Of a stretch of 5,760 nt of DNA, positions 1-5,000 are shown piece after piece (position 1 is the stretch's first letter; every line of letters begins with the position of its first letter). The stretch lies in assembly GCA_002342225.1 (NCBI GenBank), contig DDPO01000112.1:63435-69194 (forward strand), in the 5' to 3' direction. The position numbers and the translations under genes were made by a program. A model generated the notes under the pieces. It was not told the DNA's origin. It worked only from the letters and a program-made list of their open reading frames with translations, and did no database searches. Origin of the DNA: Bdellovibrionaceae bacterium UBA2466. GTDB lineage: Bacteria > Bdellovibrionota > FAC87 > UBA2466.

Positions 1-380
1 ATTGGCATGAGCTCATCCAAAAGATAAATTTAAAAAATGTGAGCGATTTTGTTGAAAAAACTCCTCTTTCTGAACTGATTGATCTGTGTCGCGAAAGTCA
101 GTTAGTCATTGCTAATGACTCAGGAACTGCACACCTTGCAGGTAGTATTGCAAAAGTTCCTACTCTTGTCCTATTTGGTCCAGGTTCACCCGACTACATT
201 AAACCGATAGGTCCAGAAGTGTATTGCGAGATACCTCGGAACATCTCCTGCCACCCCTGTGAAAAAGCCGAGTGCCACGAGAAATATGGCTATCAAATTT
301 GTTTGAAATCCATCTCTTTAGAGGCCGTTCTTGAGAGGATAAAAGAGGTTTTAGCTCTGCGACATTCGCTTCCTAGTTGA
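1..380 (+). CDS. GT9 family glycosyltransferase (ADP-heptose:LPS heptosyltransferase-like), 3' part
   Basis: This is the C-terminal part of a glycosyltransferase family 9 protein, the family that adds heptose to the lipopolysaccharide core at the cytoplasmic face of the inner membrane. The frame is open from base 3 to the TGA at 378-380 (125 codons). The gene therefore enters from the left edge, and the GTG at 39 is an internal valine codon, not the start. The visible part is the nucleotide-sugar-binding Rossmann half. It contains a KTPLSELIDLC helix, then the family hallmark IANDSGTAHLAG (the D-S/T-G-x-x-H-L-A motif) and VPTLVLFGPGSPDYIKPIG. A Cys-rich tail follows (C-x2-C-x4-CH, then a fourth Cys before LKSI), as seen in many GT9 proteins. 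The family call is firm from the DSG...HLA and LFGP motifs. The exact acceptor (heptose I/II or another sugar) cannot be read from this fragment, so no symbol is given. mlaC follows within about 20 bases on the same strand. Confidence 0.88.
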   Translation, partial: WHELIQKINLKNVSDFVEKTPLSELIDLCRESQLVIANDSGTAHLAGSIAKVPTLVLFGPGSPDYIKPIGPEVYCEIPRNISCHPCEKAECHEKYGYQICLKSISLEAVLERIKEVLALRHSLPS

Positions 381-399
381 GTTCAGAACACTTTTGGGT

Positions 400-1038
400 A
401 TGATGAAGGTCATGAAAAACTTAAAAATCCTTTTTTTGGTAACTCTTGTTTTAACCCCATTCAGTTGGACTTCTGCCAACCCGGTTTCAGCAGCAAGTAC
501 TAAAGAGATCACTAGCAAGCTAGAAGACCTTTTTGTAGCTTCTAGAAAAGTGAATGCGTCAGGGGAAGAAAAACAAAAAGCCAGAGCCAAGATTGAAGAA
601 GCTCTAGACTGGGATAAAATTGCTCAGTTGTGTCTAGGTGCAAAACAAGCAAAAAAGAATTCAGGTAAAAACTTTGAAGAGTTTAGAAATCTTTTAAAAG
701 ATGTCGTTGTTAAAACTGCATACACACGGCTCGATAAATTTTGGAACGGTAACACTAAATATGTTTTCCAGAATATTGAAATAAAAGGAAACATGGCTAA
801 AGTTCCTACTAAATTTATTGTTAAAGGGGACCCTTCAGTTCTTGATTATTACATGCTTAAAAAAGGGAACGATTGGCTCATCTATGACATTGCTTACGAG
901 GAAGAGCGTTATTCGACCAATATTAGTGAACAGATCGATGCTTTTCTTAAAGAGGGAAATTTTACGACTCTTTTAGAAAAACTCAAAAAACGTCGAGATG
1001 AACTTACAGAAGAAACTTCGAAGTCGAAAAAGACGTAA
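400..1038 (+). CDS. mlaC: MlaC/Ttg2D-family periplasmic phospholipid-binding protein
   Basis: This is a likely soluble periplasmic carrier that shuttles phospholipid between the outer membrane and an inner-membrane MlaFEDB-type ABC complex (Tol_Tol_Ttg2 family). From the ATG at 400 it is 212 residues, close to the usual MlaC length of about 210. A basic start and hydrophobic core (KNLKILFLVTLVLTPF) form a Sec signal peptide, cleaved probably after Ala in the NPVSA/ANP region. The mature part matches the family layout: a helical segment ALDWDKIAQLCLG, then a helix with FEEFRNLLKDVVVKTAYTRLDKF, then strands ending in NDWLIYDIAYEEERYSTN and a closing helix with GNFTTLLEKL. The last two correspond to the family's W-x-(V/I)-Y-D-(V/I) and G-x-(L/F)-x-x-L-(L/I) patterns. 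The start is uncertain: TTG 394, ATG 400, 403 and 412 are in frame and none has a good ribosome binding site, so coupling to the upstream GT9 gene is plausible. No other mla gene is visible. Confidence 0.85.
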   Translation: MMKVMKNLKILFLVTLVLTPFSWTSANPVSAASTKEITSKLEDLFVASRKVNASGEEKQKARAKIEEALDWDKIAQLCLGAKQAKKNSGKNFEEFRNLLKDVVVKTAYTRLDKFWNGNTKYVFQNIEIKGNMAKVPTKFIVKGDPSVLDYYMLKKGNDWLIYDIAYEEERYSTNISEQIDAFLKEGNFTTLLEKLKKRRDELTEETSKSKKT

Positions 1039-1045
1039 AAAAAAA
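1037..1045. other. A9/T9 tract between convergent stop codons
   Basis: Nine consecutive A on the plus strand (nine T on the minus strand) fill almost all of the 7-base space between the mlaC stop (TAA 1036-1038) and the lipoprotein stop (TAG, 1048-1046 on minus). On the minus strand the T run directly follows the stop codon, like an intrinsic terminator tail. However, the only inverted repeat upstream (AGCTT/AAGCT, inside the last lipoprotein codons near 1062-1074) is short and about 16 bases from the T run. I therefore do not call a terminator. Transcripts from both sides are expected to run into each other here. Confidence 0.4.
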
Positions 1046-1390
1046 CTATCTCTGCGCCGAAGCTTTGAAAGCTCTTAAGATTCCGTCTCGGTCAAATTCT
1101 GCAATGATTTGATCTCCGGTTTCGAGCGCTTTTTTGTCTTTTTGATCTTTTTCCCCAATCCACTTGACCCCTTTTTTTCGGTAAAAGCGGCAAGTTTCTC
1201 TCCCTGAGTCTTCAAGTTTGCACCATTGAGCGTTGCCGAAGTATTCGATGAGATCTGTTTTGGTGGCAGACCCAATTTTTTCTGAGAAATTTTCCTCGAG
1301 TTTCTCTTGCGCCTGCTTGCTGGTCTCTGGAGCACTTGAGCATCCAGTGTAAATAACGGACAGAATGATGAATATGATTAGTTTTTTCAT
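1046..1390 (-). CDS. Small outer-membrane-type lipoprotein, BamE/SmpA/OmlA-like
   Basis: This is a 114-residue predicted lipoprotein. MKKLIIFIILSVIYTGC is a type II signal peptide with the lipidated Cys at residue 17. The lipobox is slightly atypical, with Tyr at -3 but the expected T-G before Cys. Ser-Ser at +2/+3 contains no Asp retention signal, so outer-membrane sorting is expected. The mature body (about residues 37-110) has the pattern of the SmpA/OmlA (BamE) fold: GSATKTDLIEYFGNAQ resembles the 'G-x-T-x-x-x-(V/L)-x-x-x-(L/F)-G-x-P' helix, an aromatic strand RETCRFYRKK follows, and IIAEFDRDGILRAFKAS resembles the family's 'hydrophobic strand-F-D-x-x-G' ending. Cys57 and Cys67 could form a disulfide in the periplasm. 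The start at 1390 is chosen over an in-frame ATG at 1414 because AGGAG lies 5 bases upstream and the signal peptide then begins MKK. It is the last gene of the minus-strand operon. The lipoprotein call is secure; the BamE-like fold is inferred by eye, and a true role in the BAM complex is not shown. Confidence 0.72.
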   Translation of the reverse strand: MKKLIIFIILSVIYTGCSSAPETSKQAQEKLEENFSEKIGSATKTDLIEYFGNAQWCKLEDSGRETCRFYRKKGVKWIGEKDQKDKKALETGDQIIAEFDRDGILRAFKASAQR

Positions 1391-1395
1391 GGGAT

Positions 1396-1400
1396 CTCCT
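1396..1400 (-). promoter_or_regulatory. Ribosome binding site of the small lipoprotein
   Basis: AGGAG on the minus strand, 5 bases before the ATG at 1390. It is the best Shine-Dalgarno sequence in the operon. Its first two bases are the last two bases of the pepP stop codon TAG (1401-1399), so the site is built into the end of pepP. It decides the start of the lipoprotein at 1390 rather than the in-frame ATG at 1414, which would lie inside pepP. Confidence 0.75.
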
Positions 1401-2727
1401 AGTTTAAATTGCATAAAGATTCGATCTCTTCAATTTCTTTGGGCGCGCCCGAAGTGAGCACTTTGTTTCCCGAGCTAGTAATAAGAACATCATCTTCAAT
1501 TCTAATCCCGATACCTTGGTATTTCTGGGGTCCTTTTGTATGAGCACCAAAATAGAGCCCCGGTTCTATGGTGATTACCATTCCAGGTTCAAGCTTTCTC
1601 GGGGTGTCGTAGCTTTCAGAAAAATACCGGCCTGAATCATGGACATCCATTCCTAACCAATGACCTGTGCCATGAGGATAAAAAGGCAAATAGGCTTTTT
1701 CTTTGATAAGAGTAGAGCTAGTGCCTTTGAGAACTTTTAGCTTTTTGAGCTCCTCTACTAAGACTTCAATGGCGTGGTTGTGGAGATCCTTCATCGATTT
1801 TCCAGGTCTTGCCATTTTTACACAAGATTTTTGGGCTTTTAAAACAGCAGAGTAGATCTCAGTTTGCTCTGCCGTGAATCGACCATTCACTGGGAAACAG
1901 CGAGTGATGTCAGCTGTATAATATTCAAACTCGGCTCCTGCATCGATAAGAAGCAGTTCTTTGTCTTCGAGTTTTTTATTGTTGGCCACATAGTGGAGTA
2001 CTGTGGCATTAGCACCAGCTGCTACGATGGAGCCATATCCCAAACGTCCGGCACCTTGCCCCCGAAATGCATGATAAAGGGCTGCTTCAATTTCATACTC
2101 ATACATTCCAGGTTTTGCTATTTTCATAGCACTCACATGGGCTTCGGCCGTGATATTGGCTGCTCGTTCGAGTCGGTCGGCTTCCGATTTTGTTTTGATA
2201 AGTCTCATTTCACCCAAAATCTCAATCGGATCATGAATAGGCCACATGCCTCTACCGGTTCTTCCCAACTGTCTGACGGCTCTTTTCATGAGGGAAAATA
2301 TTCTTCGATCCCACTCCTCATGTATTCCTACCCGGTAGTAGAGAGCTTCGGCATTCATAAGTGCATGAATAAAAGCATCATCGAATAATTTTGAATCTAT
2401 CGACGAAAAAGCAGCATCAGCTCCGTAGAGTCTCTTAGCCCCCTCTGGACCTGTGATTTTTCCTTCCCAGAGCTCTTTGGTCGCATCTTTAGGGTGAACA
2501 AACATCTGAAATGGAGTTTTGCTAGAGGTATCAAAAAGTAAAATGCTATTAGGCTCTTCGAAGCCACTTAAATAGTAAAAGTTACTGTCTTGTCGGTATT
2601 CATGATGAACATCATTGTTGCGAATCTGCTCGGGCGCAGAGGGGAAGACTGCAATACCTTTTTTAATTTTGTTTAAGAACTGCTTTCGTCGGTGATCAAA
2701 ATCGATGGGGTTTAAAGTTTTTTTCAT
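1399..2727 (-). CDS. pepP: Xaa-Pro aminopeptidase (aminopeptidase P, M24B)
   Basis: This is a cytoplasmic dinuclear metal (usually Mn) peptidase that removes an N-terminal residue preceding proline. At 442 residues it is almost the same length as E. coli PepP (441). The N-terminal AMP_N domain (about 1-170) includes HHEYRQDSNFYYLSGFEEPN and VHPKDATKELWEGKITGPEGA. The C-terminal pita-bread catalytic domain (about 175-440) has all five metal ligands: Asp262 (LIDAGAE), Asp273 (TADITR), His356 (HGTGHWLG), Glu388 (ITIEPG) and Glu411 (GIRIEDD). The substrate-site histidines are also present: His245 (VLHY), His352 and His363 (DVHD). The enzyme therefore looks fully active. Its ATG (2727-2725) overlaps the ddl stop as ATGA, and the bases upstream contain no Shine-Dalgarno sequence. 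Translation is therefore probably coupled to ddl. It is the third gene of the gshB-like, ddl, pepP, lipoprotein operon. Confidence 0.95.
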   Translation of the reverse strand: MKKTLNPIDFDHRRKQFLNKIKKGIAVFPSAPEQIRNNDVHHEYRQDSNFYYLSGFEEPNSILLFDTSSKTPFQMFVHPKDATKELWEGKITGPEGAKRLYGADAAFSSIDSKLFDDAFIHALMNAEALYYRVGIHEEWDRRIFSLMKRAVRQLGRTGRGMWPIHDPIEILGEMRLIKTKSEADRLERAANITAEAHVSAMKIAKPGMYEYEIEAALYHAFRGQGAGRLGYGSIVAAGANATVLHYVANNKKLEDKELLLIDAGAEFEYYTADITRCFPVNGRFTAEQTEIYSAVLKAQKSCVKMARPGKSMKDLHNHAIEVLVEELKKLKVLKGTSSTLIKEKAYLPFYPHGTGHWLGMDVHDSGRYFSESYDTPRKLEPGMVITIEPGLYFGAHTKGPQKYQGIGIRIEDDVLITSSGNKVLTSGAPKEIEEIESLCNLN

Positions 2728-3788
2728 AAAGATTGGGCCAATTTTAAAAGTTCAGAAATCAGATCCGAATAGCTCATTCCGGAGGCTTGCCACATCTTGG
2801 GATACATGCTGATGGGAGTAAAGCCTGGAATGGTATTGATTTCATTTAAGTAAATATTATGTGTGTTCTCTTCAAGGAAAAGATCGACTCTCGCCATTCC
2901 GCTGCACTCGAGGCAATCATAAGCTCTTAGAGCAAATGCTTTGATTGCTTCCGTAGTTTTAGAGTCTAAATCGGTAGGGACTTTGGTTTCTGCACCATCG
3001 GTTAATAAGTATTTAGCTTCATACGAATACCATCCAATTTTTTTAGAAGGGATAATTTCGCCGGGCGTTGCTACGACAGCTTTCCCATGGTTACCCAAAA
3101 CTGCACACTCGATTTCTCTGCCTTTGATGCCTTCCTCGATGAGCGCTTTGGAGTCATGCTTGAGAGCTGTCTCAACTGCTTTCTTGAGCTCGGAAGGTGA
3201 GTTTACTTTACTAACACCTACTGAGCTTCCTTGACGAGGCGGTTTTACAAAGAGCGGGTATTTGAGTTGTGAGAGTTCACTTTGAACTTTTGGGAGTTCA
3301 TCAACAGAAGTTACCCAAGTGAACTTTGCAGTCGCAATGCCTGCTCGTAAACAAAGCGTTTTCGTGAGTACTTTGTCCATGCAAAGCCATGAGCTTCCGC
3401 AGTTGGAACCCACATACGGAACGCCTATCATATCTAACATTCCCTGAAGAGTGCCATCTTCTCCGAATCTTCCGTGGAGAATAGGAAAAACAACGTCAAA
3501 AGTATAAGTCTTTCCTTCGCAAAGAAGAGTTCCTTGTCTGTTGTTGTTTGAAAAAGGGGCTATCGTTACAGTGGGAACCGATTCGTTGAGTTTGATTTTG
3601 TCAGCTCTAAACTCACCGGTAAAAAATGAATTTTCCTGTTCTAAGTGCCAAACTCCTTTTTTGGAAATTCCAACGAGAAGTGGAGAGTAGGTTTTTCGAT
3701 CAAGAGCATCTAAAATGCCTTTTGCAGAGATCAAAGAAATCTCATGTTCGTCTGATCTGCCCCCGCAAAGAATAAGCACTGTTTTCAT
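2724..3788 (-). CDS. ddl: D-alanine--D-alanine ligase
   Basis: This ATP-grasp enzyme joins two D-alanines using ATP, making the dipeptide that MurF adds to the peptidoglycan precursor in the cytoplasm. At 354 residues it fits the DdlA-like length class. The N-domain starts VLILCGGRSDEHEIS; Glu14 corresponds to the first D-Ala-site Glu of E. coli DdlB. HGRFGEDGTLQGMLD (105-119) and the MDK motif (137-139) follow. The ATP-grasp part has KPPRQGSSVGVSK (182-194) with the Ser pair 188/189, YSYEAKY (254-260), RVDLF (300-304, metal ligand Asp302) and NEINTIPGFT (315-324, metal ligands Glu316 and Asn318). The tyrosine-containing YSYEAKY loop and the 'EINTxPGFTxISMYPK' ending match D-Ala-D-Ala-forming DdlA enzymes rather than VanA-type D-Ala-D-Lac ligases. 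It starts 2 bases after the stop of the gshB-like gene, with only a weak GGA upstream, and its stop overlaps the pepP start. The function is confident. Whether the cell has a second ddl in a mur/fts cluster is not visible here. Confidence 0.95.
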   Translation of the reverse strand: MKTVLILCGGRSDEHEISLISAKGILDALDRKTYSPLLVGISKKGVWHLEQENSFFTGEFRADKIKLNESVPTVTIAPFSNNNRQGTLLCEGKTYTFDVVFPILHGRFGEDGTLQGMLDMIGVPYVGSNCGSSWLCMDKVLTKTLCLRAGIATAKFTWVTSVDELPKVQSELSQLKYPLFVKPPRQGSSVGVSKVNSPSELKKAVETALKHDSKALIEEGIKGREIECAVLGNHGKAVVATPGEIIPSKKIGWYSYEAKYLLTDGAETKVPTDLDSKTTEAIKAFALRAYDCLECSGMARVDLFLEENTHNIYLNEINTIPGFTPISMYPKMWQASGMSYSDLISELLKLAQSL

Positions 3789-3790
3789 GG

Positions 3791-4840
3791 TTATCCGTTC
3801 TTAATGAGAGAGAGGGTTCTTCTTCCCTTAGGTTGAGATTTCATGAGGCGTACTCTTTGCTCTAAATCCTCGATGACTACAGCGCCCACATTGATGTTAT
3901 ATAACTCATTAATGTTGTTGATTCCGCCGGGGCAGAAAACATTGATTTCTAGAAGTTTATTGCCCACGATATCAGCGCCAACGAAATAAAGACCATCCGC
4001 AATAAGTTTGGGACGAATGAGTTCAGCAATTTGAGCTTCGACTTTGGTGAACTCTACTTTTTTTCGCTTTCCTCCGACGTGCATGTTGCTACGAATATCG
4101 CCTTTTGGAGACATTCTTCGATACATAGCAGCCCGTTTTCCGACGATGATGGGAGCCCCGTTGAGAAGAAGTAGTCTTTTATCTCCCTCTTTGACTTCGG
4201 GGATGTACTCTTGAGCCATGACATATCCACTTTTCGCTACAGTGGAGATGATCTGGTTGATATTAATCTCTTTGGCGTTTTTCAAAAAGAACACATCCTG
4301 ACCACCAAAACCTGAAAGAGGTTTTAAGATCGTTGGTTTTTTGATTTCTCTCACAAACTCTTTAATTTTATAAGCACTGCGAGTGATTAAAGTTTTGGCC
4401 CTTATCTCTGCGGGAAAAGAGGAGAGATACATTTTGCTGGCTGCTTTTGATAAACCAGCTGGATCATTCACTACAAAAACACCGTGAAGTTTTAAGAGCC
4501 GCCCAAATTCAATAGCGGGATTTTTAGATTTGTCTTTTTCGCCATCCGATTCATTGGGGTTGTATCTTAAAAATACAACATCGAAATCACTGAGAGTGAC
4601 CTCTTCTCGTTCAGCAAAACCACTTTGGAGTGTTCTTAAAAACTCTAACCGACTTGTGAAAGGCCCTTTGCCGGGACTAATGACCGTGGCTCGGACAGTT
4701 AAATCGTGTGTAGCTGAAAAACTATTCACAGTGGTGTAGACCACTTCATGACCTCGGCGATGAGCTTCAAACGCCAGATGAGTGGTCGTGTAGGTCAATT
4801 GCTGGGAATAGACAGAGCGTACAACAAAACAGATCTTCAT
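3791..4840 (-). CDS. gshB: Glutathione-synthetase-like ATP-grasp ligase
   Basis: This protein resembles prokaryotic glutathione synthetase, which adds glycine to gamma-glutamylcysteine with ATP in the cytoplasm. It has 349 residues, somewhat longer than E. coli GshB (about 316). The N-domain (1-125) has a basic start, THLAFEAHRRGHEVVY, then DFDVVFLRYNPN and VFVVNDPAGLSKAASKMY, which parallels the E. coli 'VNKPQSLRDCNEK' segment. The ATP-grasp part has TILKPLSGFGGQDVFFL (170-186; the Lys and Gly-rich loop), VMAQEYIPEVKEGDKRLLLLNG (207-228), DIRSNMHVGGK (248-258), GLYFVGADIVG (283-293) and LLEIN (296-300) with metal ligands Glu298 and Asn300. After EIN it reads VFCPGGINNINELYN, where E. coli GshB has 'VTSPTCIREIE', so the acceptor side differs. 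It also has a basic C-terminal extension (about 330-349). An AGGG lies 7 bases before the ATG. It is the first gene of the minus-strand operon. No gshA is seen in the window. The fold is secure; the glutathione product is inferred and could be another peptide ligation. Confidence 0.78.
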   Translation of the reverse strand: MKICFVVRSVYSQQLTYTTTHLAFEAHRRGHEVVYTTVNSFSATHDLTVRATVISPGKGPFTSRLEFLRTLQSGFAEREEVTLSDFDVVFLRYNPNESDGEKDKSKNPAIEFGRLLKLHGVFVVNDPAGLSKAASKMYLSSFPAEIRAKTLITRSAYKIKEFVREIKKPTILKPLSGFGGQDVFFLKNAKEININQIISTVAKSGYVMAQEYIPEVKEGDKRLLLLNGAPIIVGKRAAMYRRMSPKGDIRSNMHVGGKRKKVEFTKVEAQIAELIRPKLIADGLYFVGADIVGNKLLEINVFCPGGINNINELYNINVGAVVIEDLEQRVRLMKSQPKGRRTLSLIKNG

Positions 4841-4932
4841 AAGGAAGCCCTAAGTCTCCTTGAATCGAAGTGTCGGGTAAAGCACTTTTTTATCACGATT
4901 TCCATACTTTAAGCATTTTAAAAGTAGGTGAT

Positions 4933-4961
4933 TTTATTCGGTTAGTATAGGATGTTTACAA
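4933..4961 (-). promoter_or_regulatory. Candidate sigma70-type promoter of the gshB-like operon
   Basis: On the minus strand TTGTAA (4961-4956, 4 of 6 to TTGACA) is followed after 17 bases by AATAAA (4938-4933, 4 of 6 to TATAAT). This would start transcription near 4925 and leave a leader of about 85 bases before the ATG at 4840. The match is modest and could occur by chance in AT-rich DNA. It is the best spaced pair I can find on this strand in the spacer. Confidence 0.25.
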
Positions 4962-4982
4962 GTCTGCGTTAAGTTTGATACC

Positions 4983-4991
4983 TGTGGATAA
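4983..4991 (-). promoter_or_regulatory. Perfect consensus DnaA box
   Basis: The plus strand reads TGTGGATAA, so the minus strand reads TTATCCACA, identical to the high-affinity E. coli DnaA box. It sits 9 bases before the DUF374 start codon and overlaps the expected leader region of that gene. No second box matching TTATNCACA was found nearby, and no AT-rich unwinding element or dnaA/dnaN gene is present. If functional, it is therefore more likely a DnaA-responsive operator than an origin. The match is seen directly; binding is inferred. Confidence 0.4.
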
Positions 4992-4992
4992 C

Positions 4993-4998
4993 GGGAAG
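4993..4998 (+). promoter_or_regulatory. Ribosome binding site of the DUF374 gene
   Basis: GGGAAG ends 2 bases before the ATG at 5001, which is a tight spacing; counting GGGA alone, the gap is 4 bases. It is the only purine-rich site close to this start, and it supports 5001 over the internal ATGs near 5079-5088. Starting at those would remove the N-terminal membrane segment typical of the family. Confidence 0.45.
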
Positions 4999-5000
4999 TT

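Larger units (their letters stand above)
4841..5000. promoter_or_regulatory. Divergent promoter region between the gshB-like operon and the DUF374 gene
   Basis: This 160-base, AT-rich spacer separates two divergently read units, so it must hold promoters for both. On the plus strand a possible -10 is TATAGG (4946-4951), with no convincing -35. TTTACA at 4955-4960 followed by GATACC at 4977-4982 is another weak option. The DUF374 start has GGGAAG (4993-4998) just before its ATG. An imperfect dyad, ACTTT (4906-4910) with AAAGT (4921-4925), separated by 10 AT-rich bases, could bind a dimeric regulator but is weak. A perfect DnaA-box 9-mer lies at 4983-4991. I see no coding sequence, riboswitch or tRNA in it. 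Confidence 0.5.

Noticed and set aside
351..590. 79-codon minus-strand open frame across the GT9/mlaC junction
   Set aside because: It is antisense to the mlaC signal peptide region; there is no motif and no ribosome binding site.
1046..1080. Intrinsic terminator of the minus-strand operon using the T9 run
   Set aside because: The only stem upstream is 5 base pairs with a 3-base loop, inside coding sequence and about 16 bases from the T run, which does not fit the usual geometry.
1075..1335. 86-codon minus-strand frame overlapping the lipoprotein gene
   Set aside because: It is an out-of-frame shadow, Lys/Arg-rich; the other frame has a signal peptide, lipobox and strong ribosome binding site.
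1864..2388. 174-codon plus-strand open frame
   Set aside because: It lies wholly antisense to pepP, which has all catalytic residues; its translation is Cys/Phe-rich with no recognisable domain or ribosome binding site.
2941..3234. 97-codon plus-strand open frame antisense to ddl
   Set aside because: It is the mirror of conserved ddl codons and shows no domain of its own.
4530..4739. 69-codon plus-strand open frame antisense to the gshB-like gene
   Set aside because: It is a shadow of a well-conserved coding region with no start signal.
4983..4991. Replication origin suggested by the DnaA box
   Set aside because: There is only one box, no cluster, no clear unwinding element and no dnaA, dnaN, rpmH or gid genes nearby.
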